Assembly (NCBI GenBank): GCA_964525565.1
Contig: CAZGHI010000002.1
Span: 57,505 to 121,504, forward strand
Direction: 5' to 3'
Length of the DNA stretch: 64,000 nt
Source of the DNA: OLB6 sp964525565
GTDB taxonomy: Bacteria > Bacteroidota > Ignavibacteria > Kapaibacteriales > Kapaibacteriaceae
The number at the start of each line of letters is the position of its first letter. The first letter of the stretch is position 1. The position numbers and the translations under genes are program-made. A model generated the notes under the pieces. The model saw nothing but the letters and a program-made list of their open reading frames with translations, had not been told where the DNA came from and ran no database searches. Positions 35,120-44,928 of the stretch are shown here, piece after piece.

Positions 35120-36730
35120 ATGATCCGCTTGTTGCTTTGGCTTCTTCTGGTTACTGGGTTAACGGCATGTTCCGTTCCACGTACTCAACCGATTCCCGGT
35201 GGACCTCGATTAGTAGTTCTTGTTTCATTCGATCAATACCGTGGCGATTTCCCCCAGCGGTTTCAGCGAATAGCAGGCAATCGTGGTTTTCAGCGATTGA
35301 TGTCGGAAGGGGCTTGGTTTTCGCGTTGTTTGCTCGACTATGCAACAACACAAACTGGTCCGGGACATGCTACGCTGCTTACCGGCTGCAATCCAGGTAA
35401 AACCGGAATCACGGCAAACGACATGTGCGACCGCCAGGAAGGATATTGTGTGTATTGTGCACGCACGCCGAATGGCATTGTAAGTCCATACCTCTTGCGC
35501 GTTCCAACCGTTGGTGATCAGCTTCGCACATTGTGGCCCGACTCTAAGGTTGTTGGTTTAGCCCTGAAAGACCGAGCCGCTGTTCTCATGGCCGGACATT
35601 CCCCAACTGCAGCGGTATTTCTTGACTTTGAGAATGGGAGGTTTACCACCTCGGACTACTACCCTAAGCCGTCTTGGCTATCAACTCTTGCTGACTCGAT
35701 TTCTATGCTGAGGTGCTCAGGATTTATCTGGAATTCAGAGGTACCGGAGAGTGTGATGTATGCAGAGGATGACGTTCCATGGGAACGAACGTTTAGTAAC
35801 CAACAACGAACCTTCCCACACACGATTTCTGATGGCGATACGGCGAGCATCGTTAGCGATGCTACCATGAGCCCCTTCAGTATGGATGTACTATTCGATG
35901 CCTTCCATTTTATCCTTCGGATGGAAAACATGGGAGCAGACAACACCCCAGATGTATTTGCCATTGGCGTCTCGAGTACTGATCTTCTGGGACATCACTT
36001 CGGACCGGACAGTAAAGAGGTGATGGAGATGTATGTTCACGCAGACAGGTTCGTCGAAAAATTGATAGACACGCTGGATGCCGTTGTAGGGCGGGAGCAC
36101 TATCAGCTCGTTGTAACGTCCGATCATGGTATCGCACCGATACCGGAGCTTCTGCTTCGTCACAACCAGAAGGGAGTTCCACCCATTGATGCAGGACGGT
36201 TACCGTATGCTCTTGCGAGGAACATTACAGATAGCATATTAACACAACAATTCGGAAGACCCCCACAATCTTGGGTTTGGGAAGTACACCTGCCTCATGT
36301 GTATCTGAACGACGCAAGTGTACAATGGTCAGGTCTAAACCGCGATAGTGTGGCACGAATAGTAGCCAAGGAAATTGCCGCCGTTCCGGGCATTGGTGTT
36401 GCCATTGCATCTGCCGACATAACGAAGGATGACTGTAAGAAACAATACAGTTCTGAACTGTGTGCCCTGTTGCGCAATGATGTGGCCCACGCTCGCACCG
36501 GTGATATTATTATATACCCAAAACCATACTGGATCTTTGGTACAACGCCTGCCACACATGGATCGCCGTGGGAGTATGACCGTTGGGTTCCTCTTTTCTG
36601 GTTTGGTGGTAATGTTGCTGCACGTGAGCATAAACAGCAGGTTTCACCGGCAGATATCGCTCCCACCATGGCAAAACAATGGGGTATTACACTTCCGGAG
36701 GCTAACGGACGTACACTCTTGCTACGATAG
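35120..36730 (+). CDS. PafA-like alkaline phosphatase lipoprotein
   Basis: A 536-residue alkaline phosphatase superfamily protein. The signal lipobox is VTGLTAC (Cys17). Active-site residues align by position with the well-studied PafA enzyme: Asp38 in VSFDQYRGD, the Thr79 nucleophile in TQTGPGHATLLTG, a second metal set in STDLLGHHFGPDS, and Asp-His in VVTSDHGIAPI. C-terminal RxxR-like region GTTPATHGSPWEYDRWVPL gives the last His. It should hydrolyse phosphate monoesters in the periplasm or at the surface. It follows TM2 by 13 bases and converges on the acyl-CoA dehydrogenase gene, three bases apart. Confidence 0.9.
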   Translation: MIRLLLWLLLVTGLTACSVPRTQPIPGGPRLVVLVSFDQYRGDFPQRFQRIAGNRGFQRLMSEGAWFSRCLLDYATTQTGPGHATLLTGCNPGKTGITANDMCDRQEGYCVYCARTPNGIVSPYLLRVPTVGDQLRTLWPDSKVVGLALKDRAAVLMAGHSPTAAVFLDFENGRFTTSDYYPKPSWLSTLADSISMLRCSGFIWNSEVPESVMYAEDDVPWERTFSNQQRTFPHTISDGDTASIVSDATMSPFSMDVLFDAFHFILRMENMGADNTPDVFAIGVSSTDLLGHHFGPDSKEVMEMYVHADRFVEKLIDTLDAVVGREHYQLVVTSDHGIAPIPELLLRHNQKGVPPIDAGRLPYALARNITDSILTQQFGRPPQSWVWEVHLPHVYLNDASVQWSGLNRDSVARIVAKEIAAVPGIGVAIASADITKDDCKKQYSSELCALLRNDVAHARTGDIIIYPKPYWIFGTTPATHGSPWEYDRWVPLFWFGGNVAAREHKQQVSPADIAPTMAKQWGITLPEANGRTLLLR

Positions 36731-36733
36731 ATG

Positions 36734-37901
36734 TTATTGTAGCAGGTTTCGGGCAATCACCATTTTTTGNNNNNNNNNNTACTTCCGACGTGCCTTCGCC
36801 AATGGTAAGCAGCTTTGAATCGCGCCAGTACTTTTCTACCGGGTACTCTTTAACGTAACCGTAGCCACCGTGAATCTGTATAGCCTCCTCGGCAGTTCGT
36901 ACGGCAACTTCCGATGCGTATAACTTAGCTTGCGATGCCTCAAGAGCAAAGGGTTCTCCAAGATCGCGTTTCCAAGCTGCTTTATAAGTGAGCATTCGCG
37001 AAGCATCGATCTCCATGCTCATCCGTGCCAGTTTAAACTGAATTGCCTGCTGCTCAGCTATGGGCTTACCAAATTGTACCCGACTCTTTGCATACGTAAC
37101 AGCGGCCTCGAATGCGCCTTGCGCCAAACCAACACTCAGTGCAGCAATCGAAATGCGCCCACCATCCAGAATGGTAAGTGCTTGCTTGAAACCCTCACCC
37201 TCGTTTCCTAATCTGTGAGAATCTGGAATGCGAACATTATCGAACGTAAGACTAGCCGTATCTGAGCACCGCATTCCCAGTTTGTTCTCTTTTTTTGAAC
37301 CATAAAAACCAGGCATGGACTTATCGATTGCAAATGCAGTGATTCCATGTTTACCCGCTGTTGGATCGGTAACGGCCATTACCACACAGATGTCGCCAAC
37401 GTTGCCGTGGGTTATGAAATTTTTTGATCCGTTTAAAATCCAGTAGTCGCCATCACGAACAGCACGAGTGCGCGTACCACCGGCATCGGAACCAGCATCA
37501 GGTTCGGTTAAACCCCATGCACCCATAGTAGAGCCCGAGGCCAGACGTGGGATGTACTTCTGCTTAATTTCTTCCGAACCGTATCGCAGGATGTGACCGC
37601 TACATAAACCATTATGCGCTGCCACTCCCAAAGCAATTGCAGGACATCCACGGGCGATCTCTTCCACCACAAGGGCATACTCGGTGTAACCAAGACCAGA
37701 GCCACCATATTCCGGCGGCATTACAATACCCAAATACCCTAGGGAACCCAGTTTTTCGAAGATGGCCGACGGAAAGCTCTGTGATTCGTCGTACTCAAGG
37801 GCAACTGGCTTGATCTCCGTTTCCACAAAGTCCCGAACGTGAGACCGTAACAATTCCTGTTCAGCAGTTAGTGCAAAGCCAACGGTAGATTCAATGCTCA
37901 T
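36734..37901 (-). CDS. Acyl-CoA dehydrogenase (contains assembly gap)
   Basis: A flavoprotein that introduces the first double bond in fatty-acyl-CoA beta-oxidation. The start is the ATG at 37901 (MSIESTVGFALTAEQELL); the longer upstream frame is not homologous. Motifs: AWGLTEPDAGSDAG, FITHGNVGDI, FGKPIAEQQAIQFKLA, QIHGGYGYVKEYPVEKYWRD and TIGEGTSEV, with the catalytic Glu region. Ten N at 36770-36779 follow. If they are removed, the codons read GTA-CAA-AAA-ATG and continue QKMVIARNLLQ to a stop at 36734, giving 385 residues with the expected family end. If the N are kept, the frame breaks. The gap is therefore false or zero-length. Confidence 0.93.
36770..36779. other. Assembly gap (10 N), probably zero-length
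   Basis: Ten N within the acyl-CoA dehydrogenase gene. Deleting them restores a perfect conserved C-terminus, so no bases seem to be missing. Confidence 0.9.
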
Positions 37902-38070
37902 GGTTTGGTTTCTCCATTGTGAAGTGCGAAAGTACTCAAACCCCCAACGTTGTCCGGCAGCGTTAATAACATTATGCAGGGTATTAACCTGTGGCGATTT
38001 TGCGTGAAACCTATCACAAAGTGCTTCGTAGCTTTGCCCTATTGTTCCCACCCATCGGAGATCTGATTCT

Positions 38071-40878
38071 ATGCGCGCAGCTTATCGGCTTGTTGTGCTT
38101 GTACTTGTGTTGCCTGTTGTAACATTCGGTCAGCAAGTAATCACAGACAACGGTTCAATTCCTTTTAATAAAGCTATCCAAATTGGAAAAACAAAAAACG
38201 GCATACCGTTCTACTTTTTGCGAAATGGTAAACCGAAGAATAGAATTGACTTGATCCTTACTGTAAATGCGGGTGCTGTTCTTGAAGATGATGATCAGAA
38301 TGGTTTGGCCCACTTCTGCGAACACATGGCCTTCAATGGCACAAAGGAGTTTCCGAAACAACAACTTGTAAACTTTCTTGAAAGCACGGGTATTCGTTTT
38401 GGTGCCGATCTGAATGCATACACAAACCAAGACGAAACAGTGTACATGCTTACGGTGCCGTCCGACAAAACAGACATACTCATAAAGGCTATAAAAGTTT
38501 TACGCGATTGGGCAGGGTTTGTGAACTACGAAGATGACGACATTGAAGAAGAACGAGGTGTGGTTACAGAAGAGTGGCGGATGCGGAGAGGTGCGGAAAC
38601 ACGTGTTCAAGAAAAACACCGCATGGCTATGTATAATGGCTCAAAGTATGCCTATCGCGATGTGATCGGTGATACCGTTATTCTGAAAACAGCCCCACCG
38701 GATAATCTGCGCCGATTCTATCGTAAGTGGTATACGCCGGAAAACATGGCAATCATCATGGTGGGAGATGTTGACTTTGGAACAATGCACGATATCGTAA
38801 TGAAGTATTTCGTGCTTCCATCCGAGGCGGGAAAATCCGGTCAGCTACGTCCTACCATAACAATACCCGACAATTCCGAAACCCTCGCAAGCATTGCAAC
38901 CGACCACGAGCTTAGAGTACCGTACGTAGAGTTGTTGTACAGAAGGCAGGCCGACACTGTTCGTACGTATAAAGAGTTCAGGGAACATATCATCGAATCC
39001 ATGGTTGTGGAGATGCTTAATGCTCGCCTGGCCGAACTAGCACAGAAAGCCACACCACCGTTTACCGGAGCGAGCACAGGCGAATTTTCAATTGCTCGTG
39101 AGTATCGTTCGTTCTATGCACGCGCATCAGCATCAGGTAAAAACATCATGATTGCACTCAATGCTCTTCTTACAGAGATTGAGCGTGCCTATAAACATGG
39201 CTTCACGGAAACAGAGTTAGCGCGATCAAAAGAGCAGACGCTATCGAACATAGAGAAATATTATAATGAGCGCGACAAAACGGAGAATCAAAATTTTGCA
39301 TTCGAGCTTGTGCGGCATGTTCTGAAACGCGAAAGTGTGCCGGGAATCGAGCATGAAACCGAGATTTACAAACACTATGTTCCGGGAGTTACGGTAGAAG
39401 ACTGTAAGCGTGTATTCAACCGCCTGATTACAAAAAACAATCGGGCTATTCTTGTTTCTATTCCCGACGGTACAGAATACACCAAACCCACAGAGAAACA
39501 AGTGAAAGATTTGGTTGCTGCCATTGCTGCAAAAGAATTGGCACCATATGAAGACAATGTTCCCTTAAAACCGTTGTTGGCTACTGCACCAAAACCAGGC
39601 ACAATTACTTCAACGAAAAACGCCGATGTAGTAGATGCAAAGGTTCTTACCCTTTCTAATGGTGCAACGGTGATCCTGAAAAAAACCAACTTCAAAAACG
39701 ATGAAATCCTCTTTCGTGCTGAAGCCTTTGGCGGACAAAGTCTTGGGTCAGAAGCAGATCACTTCACCTTGCAGAGCGCAGCCACACTTGTTGATATCAG
39801 CGGTATCTCGGAGTTCGATAACACAACACTCATGAAGATGCTTCAAGGTAAGAACATCGCTCTATCCCCGTACATAGGTATGGAGGAACATGGTCTGCGC
39901 GGCTCTACTACTCCTAAGGATGCTACTACGTTCTTCGAGTTGGTGTATCTCTACTTTACGCAGCCACGTATTGACGCCGATGCCGTGAGCTCCTGGAAAA
40001 CACGGTCGATTGCCCAACTGGAGAACAAAGACAAAAGTCCGGAAGCCGGATTTTTCGACACTATCCAAGTTGCCCTGGCTAACAACCATCCACGTGTTCA
40101 ACCGCTTACGGTTGCTAGCATCGAGAAGGTAGATCCGGCAAAAGCTTTAGCATTCTACAAAACACTGTTTGCTCATGCCGGCAGCTTTACGTTTACCATT
40201 GTTGGCAACTTTGATATGGCAGAAATGGAGAACTATGTAAAAACGTACATAGCCAGCTTACCCTCTGCCGGCTCACCGCTATCATGGAAAGACGTAGGTT
40301 TGCGCACAGCCAAGGGCAAGATTGAGCGTACCGTCTATAAAGGCGAAGAGCCAAAAAGTTTTGTGGTGCTTACCATATCAGGCAAGGTAAAATATACACC
40401 GCAGAATCGCTACGAAATCCTTGCGCTTAAAGAAGTACTAGAAACCCGACTCCGTGAAAAGCTGCGTGAACAGTCCAGCGGCGTGTACTTCGTTTCTGTC
40501 CAACCACAGATCGAGAAAATTCCCGAGGAAGAATATTCCATGGCGATTATCTTCTCATGTAACCCTGATCGCGTTGAAGAACTGGTGGGAACTACGCTGA
40601 AAGAGATAGATACGCTGAAGATGAAACCGGTTTCTGCAACCTATACGGATAAGGTACGCGAAATACATCTCAAGGAAAGAGAAGTGAACTTGAGTACAAA
40701 CAGGTTCTGGTCGGAAGGACTACTTCGCACAACCAAAGATGGTGAACCTTTCGACGTGATTGAAGAACGCAAGAAACTTATCGAGGCCCTCAGCCCAGAC
40801 CACATCTTCAAAGCAGCTAAAGAATACCTAAAACTTGATAATTATGGGAAGTTTGTTCTGAAGCCGGCAACGAAATAA
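38071..40878 (+). CDS. M16 family zinc metalloprotease
   Basis: A 935-residue insulinase/pitrilysin-type protease. Signal peptide residues 1-20 (VVTFGQQ). The inverted zinc motif HFCEHMAF gives His81, Glu84 and His85, and the distal Glu lies in EEERGVVTEEWR. Four M16 domains are present in one chain, the second half being the inactive mate (starting VLTLSNGATVILKKTNFKNDE). Length and order match PqqL/YhjJ-like exported proteases. Expected to degrade peptides in the periplasm. A hairpin lies after its stop. It converges with pyk. Confidence 0.91.
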   Translation: MRAAYRLVVLVLVLPVVTFGQQVITDNGSIPFNKAIQIGKTKNGIPFYFLRNGKPKNRIDLILTVNAGAVLEDDDQNGLAHFCEHMAFNGTKEFPKQQLVNFLESTGIRFGADLNAYTNQDETVYMLTVPSDKTDILIKAIKVLRDWAGFVNYEDDDIEEERGVVTEEWRMRRGAETRVQEKHRMAMYNGSKYAYRDVIGDTVILKTAPPDNLRRFYRKWYTPENMAIIMVGDVDFGTMHDIVMKYFVLPSEAGKSGQLRPTITIPDNSETLASIATDHELRVPYVELLYRRQADTVRTYKEFREHIIESMVVEMLNARLAELAQKATPPFTGASTGEFSIAREYRSFYARASASGKNIMIALNALLTEIERAYKHGFTETELARSKEQTLSNIEKYYNERDKTENQNFAFELVRHVLKRESVPGIEHETEIYKHYVPGVTVEDCKRVFNRLITKNNRAILVSIPDGTEYTKPTEKQVKDLVAAIAAKELAPYEDNVPLKPLLATAPKPGTITSTKNADVVDAKVLTLSNGATVILKKTNFKNDEILFRAEAFGGQSLGSEADHFTLQSAATLVDISGISEFDNTTLMKMLQGKNIALSPYIGMEEHGLRGSTTPKDATTFFELVYLYFTQPRIDADAVSSWKTRSIAQLENKDKSPEAGFFDTIQVALANNHPRVQPLTVASIEKVDPAKALAFYKTLFAHAGSFTFTIVGNFDMAEMENYVKTYIASLPSAGSPLSWKDVGLRTAKGKIERTVYKGEEPKSFVVLTISGKVKYTPQNRYEILALKEVLETRLREKLREQSSGVYFVSVQPQIEKIPEEEYSMAIIFSCNPDRVEELVGTTLKEIDTLKMKPVSATYTDKVREIHLKEREVNLSTNRFWSEGLLRTTKDGEPFDVIEERKKLIEALSPDHIFKAAKEYLKLDNYGKFVLKPATK

Positions 40879-40896
40879 ATGCAGAGATAGACAATG

Positions 40897-40934
40897 CTGC
40901 CGCATCCACCTCAACTACTTGGCGGATGCGGCAG
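40897..40934. terminator. Inverted repeat between M16 protease and pyk
   Basis: A perfect 11-pair repeat (CTGCCGCATCC / GGATGCGGCAG) around a 16-base loop. The right arm lies inside the last codons of pyk and the loop includes the pyk stop. No T tract on either strand, so it may be a weak two-way terminator or an RNA-stabilising hairpin. Confidence 0.5.
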
Positions 40935-42392
40935 TAACATTTTCGATTGAGAGCATATTGGTTTTTGCACGACCAACCAGTGGACGCCCAATGGTAAAGA
41001 CCACTGTTGATCCATTCGCAACATATTTCTCGGTAAGAAGATAGGCCTTGATGTGCTCTATGGTTTCGTCGGTTGACGTGATGTTGTCAACAACAACACC
41101 GGTAACACCCCACACCAAACTCATGCGCCGCGCTACAGACCGTAACGTTGTAAAAGAAAAAATTGGCGCCCGCGGACGCTGACACGAAATCAACCGTGCT
41201 GTTTCTCCGCTGTAGCTTAACGAGGCAATTGCAGCAACACGAGTTTCTTCGGCAATGTGCGCAGCAGCAGCAGCAATCGAAGCAGTGTTCGGTTCCTTAG
41301 TTAGGGCATATGTAGGTTGCGGTGTGTGCAGCTTTCTGTCGTCAATCAACGATCGTTCAGCCTGTGTACAGATTTGACGCATGTAGTGCACAGCCTCCAC
41401 AGGATACGCCCCACCGACGTTTCAGCACTAAGCATGACCCCGTCTGTACCGTCGAGCACGGCATTGGCAACGTCGCTTGCCTCTGCTCTCGTTGGCCTTG
41501 GATTGCGGATCATGGATTCCAGCATTTGTGTTGCTGTTATTACGGGCACGGCATGGTCGTTGCAGAGTCGGATAATGCGTTTCTGAATCATTGGCACTGT
41601 TTCGGCGGGAACCTCTACTCCCAGGTCGCCGCGAGCTACCATAATCACATCGGAGGCCATAACGATGGATTCAAGATTGTTCAACGCCTCCGGCTTTTCG
41701 ATCTTGGCGATAACCATCTGCGTACCGCCGTACTTCGTTATGTACCTGCGAACAGATTCTACATCACTTGCAGTACGAACGAACGATAATGCTATATAGT
41801 CAACATCCTTATCAATACCGAACCGGATATCGGCGCGGTCTTTACTCGTCATAGATGGCTGAGACACACTCGTTTGCGGAAGATTGATGCCCTTCCGCGG
41901 ACGCAGATTTCCGCCGTGAATAACAACGCAGCGTACTGTTTCGCCATTTGTTTTAACAACCTTGAGCTTCATTAAACCATCGTCGAGCAATAGCTCGTCG
42001 TTTTCTTTAACATCTTTTGCTAAGGTTGGGTACTGCACAGGAATAAGAGTGTCAGAAGCCTGTGACTTGCGTGAACGCAGTACCGAAACGTCGGCAAGCT
42101 CAACTTCTTTTCCGCCAATCAAGGTGATGTATTCAAGTCCGCTCAGGTCGCCAACACGAATTTTGGGTCCCTGCAAGTCCAGCACAATGGGAATATGTAC
42201 ATTCAGCTTTGCTTCTGCACTACGAATGTGTGCTATAAACTCCTCGTGCATCGCATAATTGCCATGCGACATATTTAAACGAAAAGCATTAGCGCCAGCC
42301 TTGATCAACGCTGTAACCTTTGCCACCGAAGCAATGGCAGGTCCCATCGTGCAAACAATTTTGGCTTTAACATGGATATTCACATTTGCCAT
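40915..42392 (-). pseudogene. pyk: Pyruvate kinase, interrupted by a frameshift
   Basis: Pyruvate kinase in two frames. The N-terminal part from the ATG at 42392 runs through KIVCTMGPA, LNMSHGNYAMHEEFI, VLDLQGPKIRVGDL, the catalytic IAKIEKPEAL, VARGDLGVEVP and TATQMLESMI, up to LSAETSVG. There the expected YPVEAVHYM lies one base out of frame, in the other frame through to 40915. The break is in the run of four C at 41409-41412 (G on the coding strand). One more base would give SVGAYPVEAV and a normal 492-residue enzyme. A sequencing or assembly error is the likeliest cause, since the whole of the downstream frame is intact and conserved. The gene begins four bases after ymdB. Confidence 0.88.
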
Positions 42393-42396
42393 GGTT

Positions 42397-43215
42397 TTAC
42401 CTTGGGGGGGTAGCAATTGAAGTTCTGGGGGGGGGCGATTGAAATGCTTGAATTTGAAGTGCTTCGCCTGATGTTTCATCAATAATCACGTGAACGCCAC
42501 TAACACGTACGTCAGAGTCTGCTGTTTCGTATTTGTGTGCCGTTTGAAGACGTAACCGTTTGATGGCCGTTTCTCTGTCCATCCCTATCACGCCATTGTG
42601 GGGACCGGTCATGCCAACATCGGTGATGTATGCAGAACCATTAGGTAGAATGGTAGCATCAGCAGTTTGTACGTGAGTATGGGTGCCTAGTACAGCGCTC
42701 ACGCGTCCGTCCAGATACCAGCCCATTGCAATGGATTCCGACGTGGCATCGGCATGAAAATCAACAATGATTGTTGATGTAAGGGGCTTGAGTTTAGCGA
42801 TTGCTTCGTCAACAGCCTTAAAGGGGTCGTCAATAGGCTGCATATACACTCGTCCCTGAATTTGAATTACGCCCAGCGATTGTTGACTAGGCAACGTAAT
42901 TAGGCTCCAGCCTCGCCCCGGGTTTTCGGGTGGGTAATTCATGGGGCGTAGCACGCGTGGGTTATTGGTGAGCAGCGATCGGGATTTCCAGTTTTCCCAG
43001 ATATGGTTACCGGTTGTAATACAGTGAACCCCTGCCTGAAAAAGGCGTTCGGCCTCGGTCTCTGTTAGCCCCTTACCATTCACAATATTCTCACCGTTTA
43101 CGATCACGGCATCGGCTTTGTACTGTTGGGTAAGGGTAGGTAGCTGACGAATAAGTTCGTTCATACCTACCACACCTACAACGTCGCCGATAAATAGCAC
43201 ATGAAACTGGCGCAT
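42397..43215 (-). CDS. YmdB-like metallophosphoesterase (TIGR00282 family)
   Basis: A 272-residue YmdB-type protein. Metal ligands: FIGDVVGVVG, NGENIVNGKGLT, TTGNHIWEN, DFHADATSE and GTHTHVQTADA. The family has 2',3'-cyclic nucleotide phosphodiesterase activity in Bacillus, where it influences biofilm and spore decisions. The last 20 residues are Pro/Ser/Arg-rich and are encoded across C runs of nine and seven (minus strand; plus-strand G runs near 42428-42436 and 42406-42412). Small slips there would change the tail or fuse the frame into pyk. The pyk ATG follows the stop by four bases. Confidence 0.88.
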   Translation of the reverse strand: MRQFHVLFIGDVVGVVGMNELIRQLPTLTQQYKADAVIVNGENIVNGKGLTETEAERLFQAGVHCITTGNHIWENWKSRSLLTNNPRVLRPMNYPPENPGRGWSLITLPSQQSLGVIQIQGRVYMQPIDDPFKAVDEAIAKLKPLTSTIIVDFHADATSESIAMGWYLDGRVSAVLGTHTHVQTADATILPNGSAYITDVGMTGPHNGVIGMDRETAIKRLRLQTAHKYETADSDVRVSGVHVIIDETSGEALQIQAFQSPPPRTSIATPPR

Positions 43216-43258
43216 ATGTCAAAAGTACGGCAGATCCTCTTGGCCGTACTTTTGTGAA

Positions 43259-43815
43259 ATGGCAACGCGCATCTACACCAGAACCGGCGATGACGGTACT
43301 ACCGGATTGTTTGGAGGCACTCGGGTTCCAAAACATCATTTACGCATAGAGGCATATGGAACCATTGACGAGTTAAACGCTGTACTTGGCGTTGTTCTTT
43401 CCGGTGATGTACCTGTACCCTTACGTGAGCAGTTAACGGAAATATCGTCCGACTTATTCACCGCCGGTGCAGATCTGGCTACACCGCTGCACCCTCCTCC
43501 GGCCTATGACATACCGAGAATTGCATTGGAACACGTTGTTGCATTGGAGAGTAAAATCGACGCTTTCGACAGCGTTCTACCACGACTTACGTCGTTTATC
43601 CTGCCCGGGGGAACGGTAACGGNNNNNNNNNNCTGCATCTGGCAAGAACAGTATGCCGTCGGGCAGAGCGTGTATGTACCCAGTTGTCTCAGGAAGAACA
43701 TCTTGGAGATGCTGTGCTGCGGTACCTAAATAGATTGTCGGATTATTTATTCATGGCTGCGAGAATGGCTAATCACCTTGCCGGAGTGGCTGATGTTCCA
43801 TGGAAAAACAAATAA
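43259..43815 (+). CDS. PduO-type cobalamin adenosyltransferase (contains assembly gap)
   Basis: A corrinoid adenosyltransferase that converts cob(I)alamin to adenosylcobalamin. N-terminus: ATRIYTRTGDDGTTGLFGG (ATP-binding), AYGTIDELNAVLGVV. The conserved arm FILPGGTVT is followed by ten N at 43623-43632. After the gap the true continuation is the frame reading LHLARTVCRRAERV, ending DYLFMAARMANHLAGV and stop at 43815. The reading frame that passes straight through ten N is wrong and stops earlier (43729). A gap of eight bases would fit the family. The catalytic Arg and Asn-His of the end are present. It is divergent from ymdB, 43 bases apart. Confidence 0.9.
43623..43632. other. Assembly gap (10 N)
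   Basis: Ten N inside the cobalamin adenosyltransferase gene. Conserved sequence on both sides shows the real length must be 2 modulo 3, most likely eight. Confidence 0.9.
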
Positions 43816-43929
43816 CGGCATTGAAGGTATTTTTACAGTGCTGCAGCACATGTGGGCATAATTTCGCAGTTTGAGACAAGAAAAAAGACAATACCAGTTT
43901 ATTACAACCACAATTAATTCGGAGTGCTC

Positions 43930-44856
43930 ATGAAGAACAAACTCACCTGGATAGCATCACTACTATCCCTCTTCCTGCTTATAGTAGCTTGCGAAGAAAC
44001 AACAACACCCGATCCGCCGGTTGCACCAAATGCGCCAACAGACCTGATGGCCAATTCAACGAACGAAACAACCGTAACGTTAAAGTGGACAAAGCCGGCA
44101 ACAGGCCAAGAGCCAACGGGATACATTGTTACAGTTACAGAGTCCGGATCTACCGCATCAACAAACCTGAACGTTGCCGGAGCCAATACCACTACGCTGC
44201 CTGTAACAGGCTTAACAGAAGGAAAGATTTACATCTTTAGCGTGATGGCAGTGAACGATACAGCTAAGTCCAATCCAACGCCGCAACTTTCATGGGCCCC
44301 AGCAAAGCGTTTTAGCGGTACATTCAAACTGTACACTTCGAAAAGCACATCACAAGGCAGTGGTCTTTCGTTCCGCGAAGGTCGTGTGGTGATGTTGTCT
44401 GAAGCCAGCAAGTGGGAGTTCTGTTTTGACGACAAAGACGGACGTCCGCTTGTGGGTTCGCCCGGTGTTAGCGGCTATACACCGCCAGGATCACAGGAGT
44501 TTCCGATTGTTTCTATGGACACGGCAGCAGCGAATTGGGTTCGTGCTAACAGCTTGGACGAAGTATTTGATACACGTGGTTTAGACGGAGGCGCAAAGTC
44601 TTTGCTTGACTTAAGCCGCTTTACGCCAAACTCCGGTATCGTACTTATCATGCGTTCCCGGGTAGATGGTTCAACAGTGAACTATGCAAAGGTGTTAGTC
44701 AAGCCAAATACTGCCGGTGGAAGCTGGGTGTTTGGTAGCGGTAACGATGCATACATCGAGGTAGAAGTTTCGTACCAGACTGTTGTAAACGTTCCGTATG
44801 CAGAAATGGAGCGCTTGTTTGGTGGTGTCAAGCGCGGAAATAATCGCGTAGAATAA
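43930..44856 (+). CDS. Lipoprotein with fibronectin type III domain
   Basis: A 308-residue lipoprotein starting at the ATG at 43930, with GGAG seven bases upstream. Lipobox LLIVAC (Cys21). Residues ~33-120 are a fibronectin III domain (APTDLMANSTNETTVTLKW, GYIVTVTESG, TTLPVTGLTEGKIYIFSVMA). The remaining ~180 residues form a domain I do not recognise (RFSGTFKLYTSKST, FREGRVVMLSEASKWEF, and DAYIEVEVSYQT near the end). Probably exposed on the outer membrane; function unknown. A strong two-way terminator follows. Confidence 0.8.
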   Translation: MKNKLTWIASLLSLFLLIVACEETTTPDPPVAPNAPTDLMANSTNETTVTLKWTKPATGQEPTGYIVTVTESGSTASTNLNVAGANTTTLPVTGLTEGKIYIFSVMAVNDTAKSNPTPQLSWAPAKRFSGTFKLYTSKSTSQGSGLSFREGRVVMLSEASKWEFCFDDKDGRPLVGSPGVSGYTPPGSQEFPIVSMDTAAANWVRANSLDEVFDTRGLDGGAKSLLDLSRFTPNSGIVLIMRSRVDGSTVNYAKVLVKPNTAGGSWVFGSGNDAYIEVEVSYQTVVNVPYAEMERLFGGVKRGNNRVE

Positions 44857-44874
44857 TATAACAGAAACCAAAAG

Positions 44875-44911
44875 AAAAAGCGGATGATGGAATAGCCATC
44901 ATCCGCTTTTT
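44875..44911. terminator. Bidirectional rho-independent terminator
   Basis: AAAAAGCGGATGATGG, loop AATAG, CCATCATCCGCTTTTT: a perfect 16-pair repeat with A/T ends. It serves both the FN3 lipoprotein (plus) and the Pro-rich lipoprotein (minus). The strongest terminator in the window. Confidence 0.95.
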
Positions 44912-44928
44912 TATTTTTTATCTCGACG

